From WQXF01 sp031553615 (GTDB lineage Bacteria > Bacillota > Clostridia > Christensenellales > Aristaeellaceae), in contig JAVBLJ010000023.1 of assembly GCA_031553615.1 (NCBI GenBank), forward strand, positions 1 through 64,000: a DNA stretch of 64,000 nt, read 5' to 3'. The translations under genes and the position numbers were made by a program. Positions 53,074 to 60,143 of the stretch are shown here, piece by piece (within the stretch, counting starts at the first letter, position 1; every line of letters begins with the position of its first letter). The notes below the pieces were generated by a model. That model was not told where the DNA came from, did not search any database, and worked only from the letters and a program-made list of their open reading frames with translations.

Positions 53074-53659
53074 GGGGGTCAGCATGGCCTTTGGGGAAAA
53101 GCAGGTGCTTTCCCGGTTCGATTTCCCACTGCCGGAGCGGGGAAGCGTTTGCCTTTTTGGGCCCTCGGGCTGTGGCAAAACGACGGTGCTGCGCCTGCTG
53201 GCGGGGCTGGAGCGGCCGCAGGAGGGGCGTGTCGTGGGTATGGCGGGCCGCAAAATCTCGCTGCTGTTTCAGGAGAATCGGCTCTTGCCCTGGTGCACGG
53301 TGCAGGAGAACATGCTGCTGGCCATGAGCGGAGACCGAGAGCGGATCGGCGAGGCGCGCGGCATGCTGGAGGCGGTGGGGCTGCTGGCGGAGGCCGAGCG
53401 ACTGCCGGGGGGGCTTTCCGGCGGGATGCGCCGCCGCGTGGCGTTGGCACGTGCGCTGGCGCACGGAGGCGACGTGTTGCTGCTCGATGAACCCTTGAAG
53501 GAGTTGGACGCGGAAACCGCCCTGCGCATGCGCACGCTGATACGCGAGCATGCGGAGGGGCGGCTCCTGCTGCTCATCACCCACGACGCGGAGGAAGCGC
53601 GTGCGCTGTGCGAGACGGTGCTGGTTTGCTCCGGTCCGCCGCTGCGTATCGAGCCTTGA
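53057..53659 (+). CDS. NitT/TauT-type ABC transporter ATP-binding protein (SsuB-like)
   Basis: 200 residues. Walker A GPSGCGKTT near 33-41, Q-loop LLFQENRLLPW, signature LSGGMRRRVALARAL, Walker B VLLLDEPLKELD and switch LITHDAEEA. It is short for the family (usually about 240-260), ending soon after the switch His. GGGGGG lies 6 bp before ATG 53057. It completes the TM1266-receptor-permease-ATPase operon. Confidence 0.9.
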   Translation: MLCGLEGVSMAFGEKQVLSRFDFPLPERGSVCLFGPSGCGKTTVLRLLAGLERPQEGRVVGMAGRKISLLFQENRLLPWCTVQENMLLAMSGDRERIGEARGMLEAVGLLAEAERLPGGLSGGMRRRVALARALAHGGDVLLLDEPLKELDAETALRMRTLIREHAEGRLLLLITHDAEEARALCETVLVCSGPPLRIEP

Positions 53660-53681
53660 TGCCACTCCTGATGCTACTGCG

Positions 53682-54815
53682 TCAGACCGGGGCGCTGCGC
53701 GCGATGATGGACACAGCTCGCAACAGCGTATCGAGTTCCTGCGCGGTATTGTAGAAGCCGGGGCTGACGCGCACCGCCCCGATGCTTAGCGTTCCGAGAT
53801 GTTGATGCGCGCCGGGTGCGCAGTGCAGCCCGGCGCGCACGGCGATGTTGGCCATATCGAGCTGCTCGGCCACCTCGCCGGATTGCAGATCGCCCACATT
53901 GAAGCTGATAACCCCCGCATTAGGCGGTGAGTATACCTGCACGTTGGCTATGTTGCGCAGGCCCTCGTACGCGCGGCGGGCCAGTTCGGCCTCGTGCTCG
54001 GCGATCTCGCGCTGGTGACTGCGTACGAACCGCACGCCCACCAGCAGCCCTGCGATGCCGGGCAGGTTCTGTGTGCCGCTTTCAAAGCGGTCGGGCAGTT
54101 CCTCGGGCTGCAGCATGCTTTCGGATAGCGAACCGGTGCCGCCCTGCTTGAGCGGTTCGAGCTGCATGCCTTCGCCGATGTACAGCACCCCGGTGCCCTG
54201 GGGGCCCAGCAGCCCCTTGTGCCCCGGCATGGCCAACAGATCGGCCCCCAACGCCCGGGGGCGAACATCCAGCGTGCCTGCGCTCTGCGCGGCATCGACC
54301 AGCAGCGGTACCCGCGCAGCCCGGCAGGCCTGCGCTATTTCGCGTACCGGTTGCACTGCGCCGGTCACATTGGAAACATGGGTGACCACCACCAGGCGCG
54401 TGGCGGGCTTGATTGAGCTGCGAACCTGCTCCGCGCTCACGATACCATCGGCCTCCGGGGGCAGCAGGGTGAGCGATATCTTCCCGCCAAGCAGCAGCCC
54501 GCTGAGCGGGCGCAGCACCGAGTTGTGCTCCAGCATGGTGGCGATGACATGGTCACCGGGGCGCAGCATGCCGTGGATTGCCAGGTTGAGCGCATCGGTG
54601 CAGTTGCTGCAAAATGCGAGGCGCGAGGCATCCTGCACGTCTAGAAATCGGGCCAACTCCTCCCGGCATTCGTAAATCACGCGGCCAGCGGCCAGCGCCA
54701 TGCGGTGGCCCGCACGTCCGGGATTTGCACCGATTTTTTGCAGGACGCCGCACATGGCGCGCGCGACCTCGGGCGGCTTGGGGAAGCTGGTGGCCGCGTT
54801 GTCCAAGTAGATCAT
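53682..54815 (-). CDS. cysteine desulfurase family protein (class V aminotransferase)
   Basis: 377 residues, PLP-dependent. MIYLDNAATSFPKPPEV at the start, EHNSVLRP, PLP-lysine loop PGHKGLLGPQG near residues 201-211, and the catalytic loop RAGLHCAPGAH with the active-site Cys near 341. The short type without a long Cys loop matches the desulfurase family found next to DUF3343 proteins in Firmicutes. It probably mobilises sulfur or selenium from cysteine or selenocysteine. It is divergent from the DUF3343 gene, with a palindromic element between, and convergent with the ATPase gene. Confidence 0.9.
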   Translation of the reverse strand: MIYLDNAATSFPKPPEVARAMCGVLQKIGANPGRAGHRMALAAGRVIYECREELARFLDVQDASRLAFCSNCTDALNLAIHGMLRPGDHVIATMLEHNSVLRPLSGLLLGGKISLTLLPPEADGIVSAEQVRSSIKPATRLVVVTHVSNVTGAVQPVREIAQACRAARVPLLVDAAQSAGTLDVRPRALGADLLAMPGHKGLLGPQGTGVLYIGEGMQLEPLKQGGTGSLSESMLQPEELPDRFESGTQNLPGIAGLLVGVRFVRSHQREIAEHEAELARRAYEGLRNIANVQVYSPPNAGVISFNVGDLQSGEVAEQLDMANIAVRAGLHCAPGAHQHLGTLSIGAVRVSPGFYNTAQELDTLLRAVSIIARSAPV

Positions 54816-54850
54816 AGGCTTCCTCCCATCCTGTTGCTCGAACGGCCGTC

Positions 54851-55013
54851 ATACCCCTCCTCCTTTGATTGCATGGAAAGCTCGCGAATTTTCTTCCGCA
54901 TGGCGTTGTCGCGCTTCGGTCAGCGTAGCTGCCGGCTACGCCTCCCTCGGGCTCCTAGCCATTCGGTAAAATCTTCCGCGCTCTATCTCGTGAAATCAAA
55001 CGAGGATTCGCAT
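54851..55013. repeat. MITE-like palindromic element, copy 2
   Basis: 163 bp. The left end ATACCC and the conserved core GGCGTTGTCG are 51 bp apart, exactly as in the copy at 3446-3607. The core 54902-54960 matches 3497-3554 at 53 of 59 aligned positions, including the GCGTAGC/GCTACGC inner hairpin. The ends are more degenerate than in copy 1. It fills most of the gap between the divergent desulfurase and DUF3343 genes. Confidence 0.65.
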
Positions 55014-55133
55014 CACATTGGCGGCAGCCCGCCGTATAGTATATTATCGCGCCGCGCATCCATGACGCGGCGGCGTGGTTCGACCTGCGAAGCAGACGAG
55101 TTCGGCGCAAGTCGAAAAAAGGAGGAGTGAATT

Positions 55134-55427
55134 GTGCCGGAGATCTTTGGTATCGCGGCATTTCGATCCCGGCAGCAGGTGCTGCGCTTTGAATCGGCGC
55201 TCAAGCGGGCATCGATCCGCGTGCAGGTGGTTTCCACGCCGCGCGATGTGGCGGTGGGCTGCGGCCTGTCGGTTCGGTTTGAAATGCAGGATGCTGACCG
55301 CGTGATTGGGGTATATCAAAAAACGCTGCCCGGGAACCTCATCGGGTTCTATCGGGTGGAGCGTACGGGCGTAGGACGGCCCATCCTGACGCCGATTTTT
55401 CAGGCGCGAAATTTTTACATGGAGTAG
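55134..55427 (+). CDS. DUF3343 protein, putative Se/S carrier-like
   Basis: 97 residues from GTG 55134, 8 bp after AAGGAGG. The F-x-S-x-x-x-x-LRFE-x-x-LK opening, followed by the TPRDVAVGCGLSVRFE segment with its Cys near 44, matches DUF3343 proteins, thought to shuttle sulfur or selenium with YedF/SelD-type systems and cysteine desulfurases. The divergent desulfurase gene supports that role. The C-terminal 20 residues or so are longer than in typical members (70-80 residues). Its last codons ATG-GAG-TAG are the first unit of a repeat array. Confidence 0.75.
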   Translation: MPEIFGIAAFRSRQQVLRFESALKRASIRVQVVSTPRDVAVGCGLSVRFEMQDADRVIGVYQKTLPGNLIGFYRVERTGVGRPILTPIFQARNFYME

Positions 55428-55463
55428 TTTTCGGGCATGGAGTAGCTTTTTGATATGGAGTAT
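55418..55463. repeat. tandem array, 18-19 bp, about 2.5 copies, copying a stop-codon region
   Basis: CATGGAGTAGTTTTCGGG, CATGGAGTAGCTTTTTGAT, ATGGAGTA. The first unit includes the final Met-Glu-stop of the DUF3343 gene; the other units repeat it after the stop. Confidence 0.8.
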
Positions 55464-55518
55464 TGCGCGCGCGTGTGGTATCATTTCGCCATAGACACTG
55501 GCGAAAGGACGGATACTG

Positions 55519-56175
55519 ATGACCACGACGCATCGCGAAGCGGCGATCCTGGCGGAGTTAGCGAGGCTATACCCCGACGCCAGGCCAGAGCTGCATTTTT
55601 CAAATCCATACCAGACGCTGGTGGCGACGATCCTTTCGGCGCAGTGCACCGATAAGAAGGTCAACCTGGCGACTCCCGCGCTCTTTGCCGCATATCCCGA
55701 AGTGGCTGCAATGGCCGCCGCCGAGCCCGAGCAGATCGAGCCGTACATCCATATTTGCGGGATTTACCGCAACAAGGCGCGGAACATCGTGATGGCCTGC
55801 CGCGCCATTCAGGCCGAGCACGGCGGCGCGGTTCCGGGCAGCATGGAGGCGTTGACGGCGCTGCCGGGCGTGGGGCGCAAGACCGCGAACGTGGTGATGG
55901 CCAACGCTTTTGGCGCGCAGGCGATTGCGGTGGATACACACGTATTCCGCGTATCGAACCGGCTGGGGCTGGCGCACGCCAAGGATGTGCTGCGCACCGA
56001 GGAGCAGCTTATGCAGGTGATCCCGCGCGAGGATTGGTCCACTGCCCACCATTGGATCATATTCCATGGGCGGCGCGTGTGCCACGCCATGAAACCCAGC
56101 TGCGCCGCGTGCACGCTGCGTGAGCTGTGCGAGCACTTCGCGAATACACAGGTTTCTTCCGCGCCTCCTGCCTAG
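55519..56175 (+). CDS. nth: endonuclease III
   Basis: 218 residues. The helix-hairpin-helix LPGVGRKTANVV near residues 115-126, catalytic Lys in SAQCTDKK near 46, catalytic Asp in AVDTHVFR near 138, and the [4Fe-4S] ligands CX6CX2CX5C (CHAMKPSCAACTLRELC) at the end are all intact. It removes oxidised pyrimidines from DNA and cuts the abasic site (base excision repair). GAAAGG precedes the ATG. Length and motifs are fully typical. Confidence 0.96.
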   Translation: MTTTHREAAILAELARLYPDARPELHFSNPYQTLVATILSAQCTDKKVNLATPALFAAYPEVAAMAAAEPEQIEPYIHICGIYRNKARNIVMACRAIQAEHGGAVPGSMEALTALPGVGRKTANVVMANAFGAQAIAVDTHVFRVSNRLGLAHAKDVLRTEEQLMQVIPREDWSTAHHWIIFHGRRVCHAMKPSCAACTLRELCEHFANTQVSSAPPA

Positions 56176-56266
56176 CAGGATTCATGTGGGGCACGATGGT
56201 TTGCATGCAAAACGGTTGCGAAACAGCTTTTTGTAAGACGATTACAATACGATTTTCAGTTCGAGA

Positions 56267-56298
56267 CCGCGCGGATGCTTTTCCGCGCGGCTCTTTTG
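56267..56298 (+). terminator. terminator after nth
   Basis: CCGCGCGGA (56267-56275) and TCCGCGCGG (56282-56290), then CTCTTTTG. Confidence 0.85.
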
Positions 56299-56307
56299 TG
56301 TTATAAT
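56299..56307 (+). promoter_or_regulatory. extended -10 promoter before obg
   Basis: TG-T-TATAAT (56299-56307), an extended -10 with perfect hexamer, directly after the terminator T-run. No good -35 box is visible, which an extended -10 can tolerate. It would make a leader of about 190 nt containing the array at 56386-56470. Confidence 0.55.
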
Positions 56308-56385
56308 CTCTTGAATCGCCTGGACGGGATGCGGAGCGTACGCTGCTATCAATCGGCTCAGCGCGAAGCATTGGACATACTATGC

Positions 56386-56470
56386 GAAGTCTACTAACCG
56401 AAGTCTACTAACCGAAGTCTACTCATCTGAAGTCTACGAACAGAAGCTTATGAACAGAAGTCTACGAACT
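56386..56470. repeat. tandem array, six units of 14-15 bp, in the obg leader
   Basis: GAAGTCTACTAACC twice, GAAGTCTACTCATCT, GAAGTCTACGAACA, GAAGCTTATGAACA, GAAGTCTACGAACT. The frame of obg is open through the end of the array from an ATG at 56450, which would add 18 residues (NRSLRTLRTLRIEQEKN); I judge this non-coding. Confidence 0.9.
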
Positions 56471-56503
56471 TTGCGAACGCTACGCATCGAGCAGGAGAAA
56501 AAC

Positions 56504-57772
56504 ATGGCCCTATTTGTCGATCAGGTAAAGGTTACAGCCAAGGCCGGGGACGGCGGCAATGGTTCCGTTTCGTTCCACCGGGAAAAATTCGTACAGAACG
56601 GCGGCCCCGACGGCGGCGATGGCGGTCGCGGCGGCGACATTGTGCTGCTGGCCGATGCGAACATGCATACGCTGCTGGATTTCCGCTATCACCGCAAGTA
56701 CGAGGCCGAATCGGGCATGGGCGGTTCTTCGCGCTTTTGCAATGGCAAGAGCGGTGCGTCGCTGATCATCAAGGTGCCGGTGGGCACGGTGGTGCGCGAT
56801 GCCGAGAGCGGCCGGTTGTGCGCCGACATGTTTGAACACGGGCAGCGCAGGGTGCTGCTGCACGGAGGGCGCGGCGGCTGGGGAAACAGCCACTTTGCCA
56901 CGGCGGTGCGCCAATCGCCCAATTTTGCCAAGCCGGGGCAGAAGTGTGACCTCCGGGAATTCGTTCTCGAACTCAAATCCATCGCTGACGTAGGCTTGGT
57001 GGGCTACCCGAACGTGGGAAAATCCACCATTCTTTCGGTGATGACCTCGGCGCGGCCCAAGATCGCCAACTACCATTTCACCACGCTGACGCCCAACCTG
57101 GGCATCGTGCGGCAGGATGGCATGGATTTCGTGCTGGCGGACATTCCCGGCCTGGTAGAGGGTGCGCATGAGGGCGTGGGGCTGGGCCACGCGTTCCTGC
57201 GACATGTGGAGCGCACCCGCCTGCTGGTGCACGTGGTGGATATCTCGGGCAGCGAGGGCCGCGACCCGATCGACGACTTCGATCGCATCAACGGCGAGCT
57301 GGAGCAATACGGCACGCTGGCCGACCGTCCGCAGATTGTGGTTGCGAACAAGATGGATTTGCCCGAGAGCGAGGCTTATCTCACGCGTCTGCGCGCGCTG
57401 CTGATGCAATCGGATATACCGGTTTACCCGGTATCGGCGGCCACCCGACAGGGGTTCGATGCACTGTTGCATGGGATTGTGGCCAAGCTGGCCGAGCTTC
57501 CGCCCGCTGAGGCGTTTGCCGAGGAAGTGGAGGAGCTGATCGAGGAGCGCGAACCCTTCACCGTAACGCGCCGCGACAACGGCAATTTTGCGGTGGAAGG
57601 CAGCCAGATGCGGCATTTGCTTGATTCGGTCAATTTCGACGATACGGATTCGCTCAATTGGTTCCACCGCACGCTGCGCCGTTCGGGCGTGATCGACGCG
57701 CTGCGTGCTGCGGGCGCGCAGGAAGGCGACACGGTGGAGATATACGACATGGAGTTCGATTTTGTGGAGTAG
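56504..57772 (+). CDS. obg: GTPase Obg/CgtA
   Basis: 422 residues from ATG 56504, with AGGAG 6 bp upstream. The glycine-rich Obg fold (1-158, GGDGGRGGD, HGGRGGWGN), the G domain with GYPNVGKST near 166, DIPGLVEGAHEG near 213 and NKMD near 282, SAA near 307, and a C-terminal OCT domain (about 345-422). Essential GTPase involved in 50S ribosome assembly and, in Firmicutes, stress and sporulation control. It is followed 12 bp later by yhbY, another ribosome-associated gene. Longer upstream start rejected because it would translate the repeat array. Confidence 0.96.
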   Translation: MALFVDQVKVTAKAGDGGNGSVSFHREKFVQNGGPDGGDGGRGGDIVLLADANMHTLLDFRYHRKYEAESGMGGSSRFCNGKSGASLIIKVPVGTVVRDAESGRLCADMFEHGQRRVLLHGGRGGWGNSHFATAVRQSPNFAKPGQKCDLREFVLELKSIADVGLVGYPNVGKSTILSVMTSARPKIANYHFTTLTPNLGIVRQDGMDFVLADIPGLVEGAHEGVGLGHAFLRHVERTRLLVHVVDISGSEGRDPIDDFDRINGELEQYGTLADRPQIVVANKMDLPESEAYLTRLRALLMQSDIPVYPVSAATRQGFDALLHGIVAKLAELPPAEAFAEEVEELIEEREPFTVTRRDNGNFAVEGSQMRHLLDSVNFDDTDSLNWFHRTLRRSGVIDALRAAGAQEGDTVEIYDMEFDFVE

Positions 57773-57784
57773 GGAGGCGGCACT

Positions 57785-58072
57785 ATGACCAGCAAGGAAC
57801 GGGCGACGCTGCGCGCTGCGGCGAACACAATGGAGCCCATATTGCACGTAGGAAAAGAAGGCGTGACCGAAAGCGTTGTGCAACAGGCGTGGGAGGCGCT
57901 GGAGGCGCGCGAGCTGTTTAAAGGCGCGGTATTGCCCAGTGCAGGATTGACACCAAGAGAAGCAGTGGCGCTACTCTGCGAACGCACGCATGCGCAGCCT
58001 GTACAATGCATCGGCAATCGTTTTGTGATCTACCGCAAAGCAGATAAAAATCCCAAATATGGCATTGATTAG
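57785..58072 (+). CDS. yhbY: CRM-domain RNA-binding protein YhbY
   Basis: 95 residues, a single CRM domain: LRAAANTMEPILHVGKEGVT at the N-terminus and QCIGNRFVIYRK near 74-85 with the GxxxVLYR-like end. YhbY proteins bind pre-50S ribosomal particles. GGGAGG precedes the ATG. The linkage obg-yhbY is common in Firmicutes. Length is normal for the family. Confidence 0.92.
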   Translation: MTSKERATLRAAANTMEPILHVGKEGVTESVVQQAWEALEARELFKGAVLPSAGLTPREAVALLCERTHAQPVQCIGNRFVIYRKADKNPKYGID

Positions 58073-58199
58073 CAGGTGGTGCGGGTCGAAATGCCTTGTG
58101 GCGCTTGTTCTTTCGCGAAACATAATATTATAAAACAATATATTATTTCGACAAGACGAATTGGCGCGTTTAATGCGTCCTCTATCACGCTTACACTAG

Positions 58200-58239
58200 A
58201 AAGCGGGTGCATCTTCTCAAAAGAAGATGCACCCGCTTT
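58200..58239 (-). terminator. terminator of the AbrB-type gene
   Basis: An 18-bp perfect stem AAAGCGGGTGCATCTTCT / AGAAGATGCACCCGCTTT with a 4-nt loop, ending 14 bp after the gene's stop on the minus strand. Upstream AT-rich DNA (58120-58150) holds another palindrome, AATATTAT...ATATATTATT. Confidence 0.9.
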
Positions 58240-58253
58240 GTGGCCCATAAGAA

Positions 58254-58499
58254 TTATTTCTCGTTCTTCAGCTCTGCCAGACAGGAGCGGCAGATCATCT
58301 TGCCTTTGTACTGGATTACGTTCTGGGCATCTTCACAGAAAATGCAAGCGGGATGGTACTTTTTAAGGATTATCTGGTCTCCCTCGACGAAAATCTCCAA
58401 CGTATCCTTTACAGCGATGTCCATGGTTCGTCTCAGCTCAATGGGCACCACGATACGACCAAGCTCGTCTACCTTTCGTACAACCCCCGTCGACTTCAT
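58254..58499 (-). CDS. AbrB-family transition-state regulator with C-terminal zinc-ribbon-like motif
   Basis: 81 residues from ATG 58499 (MKSTGVVRKV), with AAAGGGG upstream; a start 51 bp earlier is possible but lacks homology. The SpoVT/AbrB swapped-hairpin domain is clear (VRKVDELGRIVVPIELRRTM, EIFVEGDQIILKKY), followed by CIFCED...MICRSCL, two CxxC pairs as in AbrB/Abh-like proteins of Clostridia. Such proteins repress post-exponential genes and work as dimers or tetramers. Single-gene unit with its own promoter and terminator. Confidence 0.93.
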   Translation of the reverse strand: MKSTGVVRKVDELGRIVVPIELRRTMDIAVKDTLEIFVEGDQIILKKYHPACIFCEDAQNVIQYKGKMICRSCLAELKNEK

Positions 58500-58560
58500 A
58501 ACGGTTTTTCCCCTTTCGGATTCGCGATGTTTGATAACCATTATCGACATATTGTGACAC

Positions 58561-58589
58561 TATTCTAGCGCATCGATATCAAAAAGTCA
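58561..58589 (-). promoter_or_regulatory. promoter of the AbrB-type gene
   Basis: Minus strand TTGACT (58584-58589), a 17-bp spacer and TAGAAT (58561-58566). The leader contains ATAATGGTTAT, a small palindromic AT site that could be an AbrB target. Confidence 0.65.
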
Positions 58590-58670
58590 ACCACCGTGAG
58601 CAATTTTTTGCCTGACGATACATAATGTGGTACAAGAGCATCGTTGGGTGCACTATTAGGGGGATTGCTC

Positions 58671-59267
58671 ATGATGAACTTTGCTTGGGCGTTGCTGTTG
58701 CTCGGAGGAGTAATCTTTGCCCTGGGCGGGGGCGGGGGCGGGGGTGCGATGGCGGCGGGCACGCTGCTGGGCGCGGCCAGGGATGCGGTGACGCTATGCG
58801 TCAAACTTGCGGGCGGGTTTGCGTTTTGGAGCGGTCTAATGGCCATCGTGGAGGAGAGCGGGCTGGCGCAAGCATTGACGCGCCTGCTCGCGCGGCCGCT
58901 TGCCCGCTTATTCCCGGGCGTGCCCATGAACGGGGAAGCGGGGCAGGCGATGACCATGAACCTGGCCGCCAACATGCTGGGCTTGGGCAACGCTGCCACG
59001 CCCATGGGCTTAAAGGCGATGCGCACGTTGGGTCAGGATGCGCAGGATGCGGCGGCGAGCGATGCGATGTGCATGTTTTTGGTGCTCAATGCCTCGTCGA
59101 TTCAACTTTTGCCCACCAGCGTCATTGCGTTGCGCGCTGCTTCGGGCTCGGGAGCTCCGGCCTCCATCGTGTTGACCACGCTGACGGCGACGGCGGTCTC
59201 TACTGCGGTGGGCATCGCCTGCTGCCTGCTGTTTGCGAGGAGGCGGCGTCATGGCTTTGGTAGGTGA
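58671..59267 (+). CDS. spmA: spore maturation protein SpmA
   Basis: 198 residues, membrane protein with the nucleoside-recognition (Gate) domain: ANMLGLGNAATPMGLKAM near residues 101-118 and FLVLNASSIQLLPTSVIALR. SpmA and SpmB are needed for spore core dehydration. I use ATG 58671, 6 bp after AGGGGGA. The first membrane segment is interrupted by a run of seven glycines encoded by GGGGGC repeats (about 58727-58743), which is unusual. It overlaps spmB by 17 bp. Confidence 0.92.
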   Translation: MMNFAWALLLLGGVIFALGGGGGGGAMAAGTLLGAARDAVTLCVKLAGGFAFWSGLMAIVEESGLAQALTRLLARPLARLFPGVPMNGEAGQAMTMNLAANMLGLGNAATPMGLKAMRTLGQDAQDAAASDAMCMFLVLNASSIQLLPTSVIALRAASGSGAPASIVLTTLTATAVSTAVGIACCLLFARRRRHGFGR

Positions 59268-59766
59268 GGTGCTGCTGCCGGTGATCATCGGCCTGGTGAT
59301 TGTATACGGCTTGGTGCGGCGCGTGCCGATCTACGATTCTTTTGTGCGCGGAGCGAAGCAAGGGCTGCAGGTGGCGACCGACATACTGCCCTTTCTGGTG
59401 GCCATGCTCCCGGCTATCGCCCTCATGGAGGCTTCGGGCGCGATGGCGATCCTGGTGCGGCTTTTAGGGCCGGTGCTTGCTGCGATGGGGTTGCCCAGCG
59501 AGGTGATGCCCATGATGATGCTGCGCCCACTCTCCGGCTCAGCGTCGCTGGCGATGCTGGAGCGCACGCTGGCTGCGGTCGGTCCCGATAGCTACGCGGG
59601 CCGGGTGGCCTCCACGCTGATGGGCAGCAGCGAGACCATCTTTTACACAGCGGCAATTTACCTGGGGGCGGCGGGCGTGCGCAAATCGCGGTATGCTCTG
59701 CCTGCGGCGCTGCTGGCCTGGCTGGCGGGCAGCGTGGCGGCGGGTTGGGTGTGCCGGTGGTGGTGA
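59251..59766 (+). CDS. spmB: spore maturation protein SpmB
   Basis: 171 residues from ATG 59251, with AGGAGG 7 bp upstream. Gate domain membrane protein: FVRGAKQGLQVATDILPFLV near 31-50 and RPLSGSASLAMLERTL, LMGSSETIFYTAAIYLGAAG, highly typical of SpmB. It overlaps spmA by 17 bp and the two presumably form a complex. Their presence is good evidence that the host sporulates. Confidence 0.94.
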   Translation: MALVGEVLLPVIIGLVIVYGLVRRVPIYDSFVRGAKQGLQVATDILPFLVAMLPAIALMEASGAMAILVRLLGPVLAAMGLPSEVMPMMMLRPLSGSASLAMLERTLAAVGPDSYAGRVASTLMGSSETIFYTAAIYLGAAGVRKSRYALPAALLAWLAGSVAAGWVCRWW

Positions 59767-59785
59767 GCGCGCGATACAACCGGTC

Positions 59786-59814
59786 TTGACATTCCTGTGG
59801 CTGCGCACTATACT
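59786..59814 (+). promoter_or_regulatory. promoter of the metG T-box operon
   Basis: Perfect TTGACA (59786-59791), a 17-bp spacer and TATACT (59809-59814). Transcription would start near 59821, at the 5' end of the T-box leader. Confidence 0.85.
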
Positions 59815-59821
59815 ATCCCAA

Positions 59822-60064
59822 AGCGATGAAGGAAAGAGTAAGCGCGGCGCGAAATCCACAGAGAGCCGGGTTGGTGAAAACCGGCGATGGAGCGCGTGCT
59901 GAACATGGTTCCGGAGCATCTGCGCCGAACGGGAACATCCCCTAAGGCGAGGCGGGAGAGCCCGATAGCGCTCAGGCAAGGTTCGTGGCGGGTTTTCCTG
60001 CCGCCGACGAAGCAGGGTGGTACCGCGGAGTGATCCGTCCCTCGTATAGAGGGGCGTTTTTTTT
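59822..60064 (+). ncRNA. T-box leader, methionine-specific, upstream of metG
   Basis: The T-box sequence AGGGTGGTACCGCG lies at 60014-60027, followed by a terminator stem CGTCCCTC/GAGGGGCG (60036-60057) and eight T. The stem I hallmarks GATGAAGGAAAGAG and AGAGAGCCGGGTTGGTGAAA come first, and the specifier region GAACATGGTTCCGGAGC contains AUG, in agreement with the downstream methionyl-tRNA synthetase. Uncharged tRNA-Met would favour the antiterminator and switch on metG. Confidence 0.93.
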
Positions 60065-60143
60065 GCGAAAATCCCCCTGAATCTAAACGACACCACGGGA
60101 GTTGTTTCCACGGAAGTTATACCCACTAGGAGGAGGAACCCAC

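Noticed and set aside
8388..56470. CRISPR arrays
   Set aside because: Units are directly adjacent with no unique spacers, unit lengths are 10-19 bp, and no cas genes are present.
56450..56503. 18-residue N-terminal extension of Obg
   Set aside because: It would translate the last units of the tandem array; Obg homologues begin at MALFVDQVKV and the ribosome site lies directly before that ATG.
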